A DNA stretch of 64,000 bases, taken from Shewanella polaris. GTDB taxonomy: Bacteria; Pseudomonadota; Gammaproteobacteria; Enterobacterales; Shewanellaceae. A program made the position numbers and the translations under genes. Below, piece by piece: positions 41,198 to 49,480 of the stretch; position 1 is the stretch's first letter; every line of letters starts with the position of its first letter. The DNA is taken from positions 496,001 to 560,000 of the forward strand of contig NZ_CP041036.1 of NCBI RefSeq assembly GCF_006385555.1, read 5' to 3'. The notes under the pieces are model-generated. The model was not told the origin of the DNA. It saw only the letters and a list, made by a program, of their open reading frames with translations, and did no database searches.

Positions 41198-42504
41198 GAG
41201 ACTGTAACTAATTTTGTGTAACTGCTTATCAAAACGTACTCTATTGAGAGTTAAAAATAGGCAGATAATCATGAACAAAAAAGATATTGAAGCTTTTGCT
41301 AAAGAAGCAGCTAAAAGCATTAAAACACCAGAAGACTTAAATCAATTTAGTCAGATGCTCAAGAAGATAACGGTCGAGGCCGCTCTTAATGCCGAAATGG
41401 ATGAACACCTGGGTTATGAGAAACACCATAAATCCACTTCTGCTAATAGCCGTAACGGGAAAACCAGCAAGCGCATTCAAACTGAAGATGGCCAGTTTGA
41501 GCTTGATACGCCGCGAGACCGTGAAGGCAGTTTCGAACCTCAGTTAGTTAAAAAGCACCATACCTCTATGGACGATAAAATATTGTGGCTCTACGCTCAA
41601 GGCATGAGTACTCGTGATATCGTTCAAGCCTTTGATGAATGGTACGGCGCAGAGATATCACCCACGTTAGTTTCTCGCGTAACCAACGCCGTTCTCGAGC
41701 AAGTTATTGAGTGGCAAAGTCGACCTTTAGATGCCATTTACCCAATCGTTTACCTTGATTGTATCGTCATAAAAATCCGTCAGGATAAGCGCGTTATCAA
41801 CAAATCAATTTTCTTAGCATTAGGAATTAACCTTGAAGGCCATAAAGAACTAATGGGGCTTTGGATAGCTGAAAATGAAGGGGCTAAATTTTGGTTAGGT
41901 GTCCTCACTGAACTGCAGCAACGAGGCGTTGAGGACATTCTCATCGCTTGTGTTGATGGCTTAAAAGGCTTCCCTGACGCTATAAATACCGTTTATCCAG
42001 ATACTCATGTACAACTCTGTATCGTACATATGGTCAGAAATTCGTTAAAGTACGTATCGTGGAAAGACTACAAGGCAGTCACAGCGGACCTTAAGAGCAT
42101 TTATCAATCCGCAACGGAGGAGGAAGCGTTACTCGAACTCGATCGTTTCAGCGATACCTGGGATGAGCAATACCCCCAAATAAGCAAGTCATGGCATAAT
42201 CATTGGCATAACTTAAATACGTTTTTTAACTACCCTCAGGATATTCGTAAGGCTATCTACACAACAAATGCTATTGAGTCATTAAACAGCGTGATTAGAC
42301 GAGCGTTGAAAAAACGTAAGGTATTCCCAAGTGATGACTCAGCTAAAAAAATGGTTTACCTTGCTATAAAAGAAGCCAGTAAAAAATGGACCATGCCCAT
42401 TCGAAACTGGCGTACTGCGATGAATCGATTTATTATTGAATTCGAAGACAGAATTGTGAAACATATTAACTAAATTGCAGTTACACAGAATCTGTTACAC
42501 CCTC
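41198..42504 (+). mobile_element. Complete IS256-family insertion sequence
   Basis: 1307 bp bounded by imperfect terminal inverted repeats. The left end starts gagactgtaactaattttgt. The right end, read inward, starts gagggtgtaacagattctgt; 22 of 26 inner positions match, and both share gtgtaactgc. It carries a single intact transposase gene and is flanked by 8-bp duplications, the family norm. Nothing suggests inactivation. Confidence 0.93.
41271..42473 (+). CDS. IS256-family transposase
   Basis: 400 residues from the ATG at 41271 (the frame extends upstream into the terminal repeat). N-terminal MDEHLGYEKH and the zinc-free TPRDREGSFEP region are typical of this mutator-type family. The DDE triad is visible as YLDCIVIKIRQ (Asp), ACVDGLKGFPDAI (Asp) and TTNAIESLNSVIRR (Glu). 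It catalyses cut-and-paste or copy-paste movement through a circle. The frame is intact over the full family length, so the element is probably active. No passenger genes are present. Confidence 0.95.
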   Translation: MNKKDIEAFAKEAAKSIKTPEDLNQFSQMLKKITVEAALNAEMDEHLGYEKHHKSTSANSRNGKTSKRIQTEDGQFELDTPRDREGSFEPQLVKKHHTSMDDKILWLYAQGMSTRDIVQAFDEWYGAEISPTLVSRVTNAVLEQVIEWQSRPLDAIYPIVYLDCIVIKIRQDKRVINKSIFLALGINLEGHKELMGLWIAENEGAKFWLGVLTELQQRGVEDILIACVDGLKGFPDAINTVYPDTHVQLCIVHMVRNSLKYVSWKDYKAVTADLKSIYQSATEEEALLELDRFSDTWDEQYPQISKSWHNHWHNLNTFFNYPQDIRKAIYTTNAIESLNSVIRRALKKRKVFPSDDSAKKMVYLAIKEASKKWTMPIRNWRTAMNRFIIEFEDRIVKHIN

Positions 42505-42562
42505 TAAAAGGGGCGACTTTTTTAGCATTTATAGGTCAATATTACTTAATACGCCGTAACAA

Positions 42563-42781
42563 TTATTTATTTAAATGTTTCAAGATGGCTTTTTCTGCAT
42601 CAGCTTTAGTGGCTTTACCTTTAGGGATATCAACTTTTTCTAAGGCTTTATGGCCTGTCATATCTTCTGCAATATTTAACCAATCAGTATGCCAATAGAA
42701 AGAGTTGCCATTGGCGGTGTGCCAATTATGAAGCCCTGATTTTTCGCCTTGATAAATCAGGTCGCTGTTATTAAATCTCAT
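42563..42781 (-). CDS. Conserved 72-residue protein of unknown function
   Basis: 72 residues from the ATG at 42781, with GGAGG 6 bases upstream, which strongly supports translation. The sequence is rich in Trp, His and Asn in its first half (NWHTANGNSFYWHTDWLN) and ends with a Lys/Ala-rich amphipathic helix (KGKATKADAEKAILKHLNK). It has no signal peptide or membrane segment. I do not recognise a family. It lies between the IS element and purD, in the same direction as purD, but is far downstream of it and behind its terminator. Confidence 0.65.
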   Translation of the reverse strand: MRFNNSDLIYQGEKSGLHNWHTANGNSFYWHTDWLNIAEDMTGHKALEKVDIPKGKATKADAEKAILKHLNK

Positions 42782-42970
42782 TAAATCCTCCAATAATCAT
42801 TTCGATTATGTTATCTAAAGTACAGGAGTTCGAAGCATTAAACTAACCAAACTCCTTTCTAATTATTAGATTGCTCTTTGAAGTGTGTTATTTTCGTGAT
42901 CTAAATCATAGAAGTTGTTAATTATAGCTAAGGTAAACTGTAATTAATCTTTGATACATATGCAGATTAT

Positions 42971-43003
42971 AAAAAAACCTGTGATGTTGCCATCACAGGT
43001 TTT
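42971..43003 (-). terminator. Terminator of purD
   Basis: A 13-bp stem (aaaacctgtgatg with catcacaggtttt) with a ttgc loop lies 28 bp past the purD stop and has a seven-base U-run on the minus strand. Confidence 0.9.
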
Positions 43004-43030
43004 TAGCGAACTAAATTAACTATTCAGTTA

Positions 43031-44332
43031 TTAGCTTTTAGCTTGCTCGCGCGCAATGGCGCGATAGGCAATATCAGTACGAAAATACACATCATCCCAA
43101 TGAATGGCATCTACTAATGCGTAAGCCGACTTTTGCGCTTCGGTCACCGTGTTACCTAATGCGGTAGCACATAATACTCGGCCGCCATTAGTGACAACAT
43201 GGCCGTCTTTAATACTAGTACCAGCATGGAACACTTTACCGTTGGTATCGCCAAGAGTTAAGCCGTCAATGACATCACCTTTGTGATAAGCATCTGGATA
43301 ACCGCCAGCGGCTAACACAACGCCTACCGCTGCACGCAAGTCAAACTCTGCAGTTACTTTGTCTAATTCACCACGAGTTGCGGCTAAACAAAGTTCTACA
43401 ATATCTGACTGCAAACGCATCATAATCGGTTGGGTTTCTGGGTCGCCAAAGCGGCAGTTGTATTCAAGCACTTTCGCGCTACCGTCTGGTGAAATCATTA
43501 AACCTGCGTATAAGAAGCCGGTATAAACGTTACCTTCAGCGGCCATGCCATCTACCGTTGGACGGATAACATTAGCGATAGTCCAGTCGTGTACCGCTTG
43601 AGTCACAACGGGTGCAGGAGAATAGGCTCCCATGCCGCCAGTGTTAGGGCCATAGTCGCCATTATCGCGGGCTTTATGGTCTTGGCTGGTGGCCATAGCA
43701 AGAATATTCTTACCGTCTACCATGACAATAAAGCTGGCTTCTTCACCCTTCAAGAATTCTTCAATTACCACACGTGAACCGGCATCACCAAACTTATTGC
43801 CTGCTAGCATATCGTCAATGGCTGCATCGGCTTCTGCTTGGTCCGCAGCGATGATGACACCTTTACCCGCAGCTAAACCGTCGGCTTTAATTACAACCGG
43901 AAAGCCTGTTTTGTTTGTGAGTTCGGTAACGTACGCTTTAGCTGGAACGATGTCGGTGAAGTTTGAATATTCAGCCGTTGGAATATGATGACGAGCCAAA
44001 AAGTCTTTAGTAAAAGCTTTTGAAGACTCAAGCTGTGCCGCGCCTTTGGTTGGGCCAAAAATGGCTAAACCAGCTGCATTAAAAGCATCAACTAGGCCTA
44101 GCGATAATGGTACTTCTGGGCCGACAATAGTAATCGCGATGGCATTATCTTTGGCAAAGGCGACAAGTGCGTCAATTTGCTCGACATCAATTGCAACGTT
44201 TTCTAACTTAGGTTCTAAAGACGTACCAGCATTACCGGGTGCAACAAACACTTTTTCAACTTGAGCGGACTGAGCCGCTTTCCAAGCTAGAGCATGTTCA
44301 CGACCGCCACCACCAATTATAAGTACCTGCAT
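43031..44332 (-). CDS. purD: Phosphoribosylamine-glycine ligase
   Basis: 433 residues, near the 429 of E. coli PurD. The ATP-grasp fold begins MQVLIIGGGGREHALAWKA and contains VIKADGLAAGKGVIIA, the VIEEFLKGEEASFIVMVDG strand, QDHKARDNGDYGPNTGGMGAYSPAP and NCRFGDPETQ, the metal-binding end of the fold. It catalyses the second step of purine synthesis. It lies downstream of purH with a 133-bp gap that contains an imperfect long inverted repeat. Identification is secure. Confidence 0.97.
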   Translation of the reverse strand: MQVLIIGGGGREHALAWKAAQSAQVEKVFVAPGNAGTSLEPKLENVAIDVEQIDALVAFAKDNAIAITIVGPEVPLSLGLVDAFNAAGLAIFGPTKGAAQLESSKAFTKDFLARHHIPTAEYSNFTDIVPAKAYVTELTNKTGFPVVIKADGLAAGKGVIIAADQAEADAAIDDMLAGNKFGDAGSRVVIEEFLKGEEASFIVMVDGKNILAMATSQDHKARDNGDYGPNTGGMGAYSPAPVVTQAVHDWTIANVIRPTVDGMAAEGNVYTGFLYAGLMISPDGSAKVLEYNCRFGDPETQPIMMRLQSDIVELCLAATRGELDKVTAEFDLRAAVGVVLAAGGYPDAYHKGDVIDGLTLGDTNGKVFHAGTSIKDGHVVTNGGRVLCATALGNTVTEAQKSAYALVDAIHWDDVYFRTDIAYRAIAREQAKS

Positions 44333-44380
44333 CTTTAATCCTTTTATAGCTATGCTCTAATTCGTTAAACAAAATTTAAA

Positions 44381-44444
44381 AAGTATCGCTTGTTATCTAT
44401 GTTTGCAAAAGCATTTAGCAAAAACATGATTGATAAGCGATACC
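44381..44444. repeat. Imperfect inverted repeat between purH and purD
   Basis: agtatcgcttgttatctatg and catgattgataagcgatacc are imperfect complements around a roughly 24-base centre. The hairpin lies in the purH-purD interval and might moderate read-through or stabilise RNA ends. It lacks the U-run of a strong terminator. Confidence 0.4.
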
Positions 44445-44465
44445 TATATTTGATATTAGCGTTTA

Positions 44466-46055
44466 TTAGTGGCGGAAGTGACGCATGCCAGTAAACACCA
44501 TGGCCATACCGTGCTCGTCTGCTGCGGCGATGATTTCTTCATCGCGGATTGAACCACCCGGTTGGATGATACAACTAATACCCGCTGCTGCAGCTGCGTC
44601 AATACCATCACGGAATGGGAAAAACGCATCTGATGCCATTACTGAGTTTTCAACCACTAAGCCTTCATCGGCAGCTTTAATGCCCGCAATCTTAGCAGAA
44701 TAAACGCGGCTCATTTGGCCTGCGCCGACACCAATGGTCATACCATCTTTGGCGTAAACAATGGCGTTAGATTTAACAAACTTAGCCACTTTCCAGCAGA
44801 ACATTAAGTCTTTTAATTGTTCAGCGGTTGGTTGACGCTTCGATACCACTTTAACGTCGGTTAAACTCACCATACCTTGATCGCGGTCTTGTACTAACAA
44901 ACCACCGTTAACGCGTTTGTAGTCAAGTGAAGTTGTTTTAGTGTTCCATTCACCACATTCTAATAAACGCACGTTAGCTTTTGCTGCAATGATATCGCGT
45001 GCGGCTTGGCTGACTTTAGGGGCAATGATGACTTCAACAAACTGACGGTCAACAATCGCTTGTGCCGTTTGAGCATCTAACTCTTGGTTAAAGGCGATGA
45101 TGCCACCAAATGCTGATGTTGGGTCAGTTTTAAATGCGCGGTCATAAGCTTCTAACAAGTTAGCGCCTAATGCCACACCACAAGGGTTGGCATGCTTAAC
45201 AATAACGCAGGCTGGGCCTTCGAATTCTTTTACACATTCAAGAGCTGAATCGGTATCGGCGATATTGTTGTAAGACAAAGCCTTACCTTGTAGCTGAATA
45301 GCACTGGCAACAGAGGCTTCATCAATTTGCGTGTCGACGTAAAATGCCGCTTTTTGATGACTGTTTTCACCGTAACGTAAGTCTTGTTTTTTTACAAACT
45401 GACTATTGAAAGTACGTGGAAATGTTGAATCATCATGACATTCGTCAGTGCTGTGTGCAGGAACCATGGTGCCAAAATAATTAGCAATCATACCGTCATA
45501 TGCAGCGGTGTGTTCAAAGGCTGCAATGGCTAAGTCAAAACGTGTTGCGAGTGTAGTGCTGCCGTTGTTGGCTTGCATCTCTGTGATGACGCGGCTGTAG
45601 TCTTTAGCATTAACCACAATTGTGGTGTCTTTGTGGTTTTTAGCTGTAGAACGAACCATGGTAGGGCCGCCAATGTCGATGTTCTCGACTGCATCCGCTA
45701 AAGTGCAACCTGGTTTTGCTACAGTTTGAGCAAATGGGTATAGGTTAACCGCAACCAAATCGATTGGGTTAATGGCATTTTGTTCCATGACGATTTCGTC
45801 AATACCGCGACGGGCTAAAATGCCGCCGTGGATTTTTGGATGTAGGGTTTTAACACGACCATCCATAATTTCTGGATGACCAGTGTAGTCAGAAACCTCA
45901 ATTACCGGGATGTTATTGTCTGCAAGTAATTTTGCAGTACCGCCCGTAGATAGGAGTTCAACACCTTGTGCATGCAGCGCTTGTGCAAATTCAAGGATTC
46001 CAGTTTTATCTGATACGCTTAATAGCGCGCGACGAATTGGTCTGACATTATTCAT
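44466..46055 (-). CDS. purH: Bifunctional AICAR transformylase / IMP cyclohydrolase
   Basis: 529 residues, equal to E. coli PurH. The N-terminal IMP cyclohydrolase domain (about 1-200) shows [26 protein letters not shown] and [21 protein letters not shown]. The transformylase domain shows [36 protein letters not shown] and VGAGQMSRV. It performs the last two steps to IMP. It is followed by purD in the same direction, the conserved purHD order. Identification is secure. Confidence 0.97.
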   Translation of the reverse strand: MNNVRPIRRALLSVSDKTGILEFAQALHAQGVELLSTGGTAKLLADNNIPVIEVSDYTGHPEIMDGRVKTLHPKIHGGILARRGIDEIVMEQNAINPIDLVAVNLYPFAQTVAKPGCTLADAVENIDIGGPTMVRSTAKNHKDTTIVVNAKDYSRVITEMQANNGSTTLATRFDLAIAAFEHTAAYDGMIANYFGTMVPAHSTDECHDDSTFPRTFNSQFVKKQDLRYGENSHQKAAFYVDTQIDEASVASAIQLQGKALSYNNIADTDSALECVKEFEGPACVIVKHANPCGVALGANLLEAYDRAFKTDPTSAFGGIIAFNQELDAQTAQAIVDRQFVEVIIAPKVSQAARDIIAAKANVRLLECGEWNTKTTSLDYKRVNGGLLVQDRDQGMVSLTDVKVVSKRQPTAEQLKDLMFCWKVAKFVKSNAIVYAKDGMTIGVGAGQMSRVYSAKIAGIKAADEGLVVENSVMASDAFFPFRDGIDAAAAAGISCIIQPGGSIRDEEIIAAADEHGMAMVFTGMRHFRH

Positions 46056-46296
46056 GTAGGTACAGGGTCCACTAGTTAGATTTTAAGGATCTTTCGTAAA
46101 ACAGAGTCATCAAAAATCCGCTTTACCAAAGTCCCTCATGGTGTGTTTTGATTGTTTAACACCTTCTAGACTGATTGCATTGTGATTCTGGCGGGCGTAT
46201 TTTATCGTAAACCGCTTCTATTGGGTGTTTTTTCTGTGTGATTTCACAATATTGAAATAAGAACAAAGATACATAAAGATAATCGTTGAACAACCC
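46056..46296. other. purH-zntR divergent intergenic region
   Basis: About 330 bp separate the divergent purH and zntR genes. The right 90 bp contain the zntR promoter with its operator. In the left part I see AT-rich promoter-like sequence for purH (TTTACG then TAAAAT on the minus strand near 46200-46215) but no PurR box that I can recognise. No gene. Confidence 0.4.
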
Positions 46297-46328
46297 TTGA
46301 CCTTGGATGTAACTCTAAGGTTTATACT
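46297..46328 (+). promoter_or_regulatory. MerR-type promoter and operator of zntR
   Basis: A TTGACC -35 (46297-46302) and TATACT -10 (46323-46328) are separated by 20 bp, longer than a normal spacer. Between them is the dyad accttggatgtaactctaag(gt), 46300-46321. Overlong spacers with a central dyad are the hallmark of MerR-family promoters. It should control both zntR and the permease. Confidence 0.75.
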
Positions 46329-46383
46329 AATGTATAATTTGGAGTACCTAATGCTAAAATTTATCTCTATCTGAGGTTGAAAT

Positions 46384-46845
46384 ATGTACCGAATAGGTGA
46401 ACTGTCTGCCTTGTACGACATTAAGGCTGACACATTACGGTTTTACGAAAAGCACGGTTTGCTGTCGCCATCAAGCCGATCTGATGCCGGATATCGATTG
46501 TATAACCACAGCGATTCTGAACGACTTAAATTTATATTACGTGCCAAGGCTGTCGGTTTTTCACTTAACGATATTACCGAGTTATTGTCTATTGAAGTTG
46601 ATAGGTCTAACCGTGCCTGCGCTGAAGTAAAAGGTGTAGTCGATACCAAGCTTGAGCAAGTAGAAGCCAAATTAGCTGAGTTGCAACATTTTGCGACTTC
46701 GCTGAAAAGTTTATCGAATACCTGTTGTGGCGGCCCTGATAGTGCTGAGCATTGCTCAATACTCGAAGCGTTAGAGTCGTCAGATAAGCATATTATTGCC
46801 AAAAAAGAACATCATCATTTTGCCTCATCAGGTCATAAGGACTAA
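46384..46845 (+). CDS. zntR: Zinc-responsive MerR-family regulator ZntR
   Basis: 153 residues. The MerR helix-turn-helix is YRIGELSALYDIKADTLRFYEKHGLLSPS, followed by the dimerisation coiled coil (about 78-110). Metal ligands align with E. coli ZntR: Cys79, Cys114, Cys115 and Cys124 are present (NTCCGG...HC). His119 is replaced by Asp, while His123 stands next to Cys124. A His-rich tail (KKEHHHFASSGH) follows. It should activate the efflux permease when zinc or related metals are high. It is separated by 2 bp from the permease gene. The changed ligand may alter metal preference. Confidence 0.92.
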   Translation: MYRIGELSALYDIKADTLRFYEKHGLLSPSSRSDAGYRLYNHSDSERLKFILRAKAVGFSLNDITELLSIEVDRSNRACAEVKGVVDTKLEQVEAKLAELQHFATSLKSLSNTCCGGPDSAEHCSILEALESSDKHIIAKKEHHHFASSGHKD

Positions 46846-46847
46846 TT

Positions 46848-48341
46848 ATGTTATTGACCAATTTTATGCACTTATTTTTAGAATCCGCACCATGGTTATT
46901 ACTGGGTTTGGTGCTAGCTGGGTTGCTTAAAGTGTTTGTGCCTATGGTATGGATGCAAAAGCAACTTGGTGGGCATGGAATGAAAACCGTAGTGAAAGCT
47001 GCATTATTAGGCGCACCTTTACCTTTATGCTCGTGTGGCGTTATTCCAGCCGCAGTAGGTTTGCGTCGCGCTGGAGCTTCAAAAGCGGCAACGACTTCGT
47101 TTTTAGTGTCGACACCAGAAACGGGAGTTGATTCAATTACTGTGTCGTATGTATTACTTGGACCTTTTATGGCCATAGTGCGACCTATTGCAGCTATTAC
47201 CAGTGCCATAGTAGCGGGTTTATTGGTGGGGCGTGATGACGATGATGGTATTCCTGCGTCAACATCTGTTAAAGCACAAACGGCAAATGATTCAACAACG
47301 AGTGCCAAACCGGTTTCATCATGCTGTGGGTCCAAATCAACTACTAGCTCTGATAGCGGCTCTGAAATAAAATCAACATGTAAAACAGCCACTAGCAACA
47401 TGCAAAATGCTAGCGTAAAAATGACTGCGATTAAACCAGAAGCAGTTAAGCATCAATCGGTGTTGAGCCCAATGGCGCCAGCGAGTTCGCTAACTGGCAA
47501 TGTTTTAGAAGCGAAACAGAGTAGCTGTTGTAGCAGCAAAGCAACTGATAAACCTATTGAATCTACACCTTCAGGGTGTTGTAGTAGTAAAGTAAAAGTC
47601 GAAACGGCATCAAGCTGTTGCAGTAGCAAAACCGACTCACAAGCTGAAGTGGCACCCACAAGTAGCTGTTGTGCCGCTAAAGTGGTAAGCCATGCGCCGA
47701 GCGAAAGTAATGACGAAGCCAGTTGCTGCGCTTCAACTCAAGATTTGGCAACAGAACTGAAGCACAACAGCGTGTTTAGTCGAGTATTATCTGGCTTACA
47801 TTATGCAGCCACCGATTTGGTTAGAGACACAACGTTGTGGTTATTAGTGGGACTATTTTTTGCTGCACTAGTACAAACGTATGTACCAACTGACTTTTTG
47901 GTTAAATGGGGCGATGGTATTTTGGCGATGTTAGTGATGGTATTAGTGTCGATTCCTATGTATATCTGCGCTACTGCCTCAACGCCTATTGCTGCTGGTT
48001 TGCTATTAGCAGGTGTGTCGCCTGGTGCGGTATTAGTCTTTATGATGGCAGGGCCAGCGACCAATATTGCCACCTTAGGCGTGGTAACTAAAGAATTAGG
48101 TAAACGCGCATTGTATGGCTATTTAGGGGGCGTGATTGGGGTGTCGCTGGTGTTTGGTGTGTTGGTCAATTACTTAGTCGACACGTTTGGTTTTGAAGTC
48201 ATGCCGCAAATAGGTGAAGAACATGCTTTATTGCCAGCTGGTGTAGTGGCCGTTTCTGGCATCGTGCTTGCTGTGTTAATGGCCAAAGTCTTGTGGGACA
48301 TGATCCCAAAAGGTAATAAAGAAAAAAGTTGTTGCTCATAA
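46848..48341 (+). CDS. SO_0444-family Cu/Zn efflux permease
   Basis: 497 residues. The permease is of the DUF318 type: an N-terminal half with four or so helices includes LPLCSCGVIPAAVGLRRAGAS (Cys61 and Cys63) and STPETGVDS, and a C-terminal half starts near residue 305. Between them is a hydrophilic loop of about 165 residues (130-300) with six Cys-Cys pairs at 159, 227, 244, 257, 274 and 293, most in an SCCSSK-like repeat. A seventh pair is at the C-terminus (KSCCS). Family members export copper and zinc. ZntR is encoded directly upstream, with AAGGA preceding this ATG. The loop probably collects metal for export. Confidence 0.9.
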   Translation: MLLTNFMHLFLESAPWLLLGLVLAGLLKVFVPMVWMQKQLGGHGMKTVVKAALLGAPLPLCSCGVIPAAVGLRRAGASKAATTSFLVSTPETGVDSITVSYVLLGPFMAIVRPIAAITSAIVAGLLVGRDDDDGIPASTSVKAQTANDSTTSAKPVSSCCGSKSTTSSDSGSEIKSTCKTATSNMQNASVKMTAIKPEAVKHQSVLSPMAPASSLTGNVLEAKQSSCCSSKATDKPIESTPSGCCSSKVKVETASSCCSSKTDSQAEVAPTSSCCAAKVVSHAPSESNDEASCCASTQDLATELKHNSVFSRVLSGLHYAATDLVRDTTLWLLVGLFFAALVQTYVPTDFLVKWGDGILAMLVMVLVSIPMYICATASTPIAAGLLLAGVSPGAVLVFMMAGPATNIATLGVVTKELGKRALYGYLGGVIGVSLVFGVLVNYLVDTFGFEVMPQIGEEHALLPAGVVAVSGIVLAVLMAKVLWDMIPKGNKEKSCCS

Positions 48342-48388
48342 TGAATGAGTCAAAATAGATTAACCAATATGTGCTCACCAAACCTTGT

Positions 48389-49195
48389 CTAGCCAAAAAT
48401 CGCGTTAAGTTTTTCTGCTAATCTGATGCCTGCCTGCTGTAAACGTTGTTCGATAATCGGCGTATTAATAAATACATAGTGAAAACGTAAGTCATCTTCG
48501 CCTTGATAATTCTTTTCTAATTGGTAGGTATTTTCTCTTAGTTGTTTAGACTCATCAGCCCATTGAAAATAGCTTTTCCCTACCCACAAAGTGCGTTGTT
48601 TATCTGTAATGCGGTTTAAAAAATGGCTGTATTCTGTGTAACTTAATTGTTGCTGTTCAATTAGTTTGCTGTCCCACACAGTATGTAGATTAGTGTCATC
48701 ACCAAACCATTTGATTTTTATTGTATTTCCACCTTTATCATGGCTGTGGCCAACATGAAGAGGTTGGTGAATATCACCAACAAAGTGTACGTAAAATGCT
48801 AATGCTTGCCACTTATCTTGCTGACTTGCTTTAGGATTTTTTAATACTTTTTCAAAACGTTGCAAACTTTCGATGATATCGCCATCAGGATTGCGTTTGA
48901 CGCTTTGCCAAGTCTCATCGTCTTCAATTGAAATATAATGCCATGGCGCCGCACGATCCCAAGTTTTATCGGAGCGAATTTCATCTGCCCAAGTCGATAT
49001 CTGCGCTAAGCTTTCGCCATCCGTTAGTTGGTTTATTTTCTGTTGGGCTTTTGGGATTAAATTGTCTTGAGCGATTTGGCCCACAATTCTATGGCCTAAT
49101 TGACCAAATGCTTCAGCTGGAGTGCTGAGTGTTAGGCTGATAAATACACTGCCAGCAAGCAGTAACATGTTATTCAGTAAAACAGACGATTTCAT
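48389..49195 (-). CDS. Secreted S1/P1-type nuclease
   Basis: 268 residues from the ATG at 49195. Signal peptide 1-29 ends in PAEA, giving a mature start FGQLGHRIVGQIAQD. In the S1/P1 family the mature first residue is Trp, whose N-terminus helps to bind zinc; here it is Phe. Zinc ligands are visible: WADEIRSD, APWHYI, YVHFVGDIHQPLHVGHSHDKGGN and NLHTVWDSKLIE. The enzyme should cut single-stranded DNA and RNA in the periplasm or outside the cell, supplying phosphate or nucleosides. It converges on the permease gene. No terminator is visible. Confidence 0.88.
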   Translation of the reverse strand: MKSSVLLNNMLLLAGSVFISLTLSTPAEAFGQLGHRIVGQIAQDNLIPKAQQKINQLTDGESLAQISTWADEIRSDKTWDRAAPWHYISIEDDETWQSVKRNPDGDIIESLQRFEKVLKNPKASQQDKWQALAFYVHFVGDIHQPLHVGHSHDKGGNTIKIKWFGDDTNLHTVWDSKLIEQQQLSYTEYSHFLNRITDKQRTLWVGKSYFQWADESKQLRENTYQLEKNYQGEDDLRFHYVFINTPIIEQRLQQAGIRLAEKLNAIFG

Positions 49196-49480
49196 AAAAC
49201 TTCCCAATTCATTGTTGTTTCTAAGGCAAGAGCGGCGTCTTTAATGTGCCCGCTTACAAAATGATTTTTGTTCCGTGACACAGACTTAAGTCGCGACTAT
49301 ATAGCAACTATATGACATTTATGTGTTACTCCAAGGTTGTTTTACTGTTACTTACTTCGTTTAAAAATGACATTAAAATGCAACATATTCTCTCTAAGCT
49401 TCGCCCTGAAGTTTTTGCTCTATTGATTTACTAAGCCCGATAAAAGGGTAACTAAACACTAAAATATTCAGGGGTCTGAA

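Larger units (their letters stand above)
41190..42512. repeat. 8-bp target-site duplications flanking IS256-family element
   Basis: taaaaggg occurs at 41190-41197 and again at 42505-42512, directly against the outer ends of the insertion sequence. Identical copies indicate one insertion without later rearrangement. Confidence 0.9.

Noticed and set aside
46793..47401. 202-codon frame antisense to the metal efflux permease gene
   Set aside because: It is a shadow of the plus-strand gene, whose motifs, ribosome site and codon pattern are convincing.
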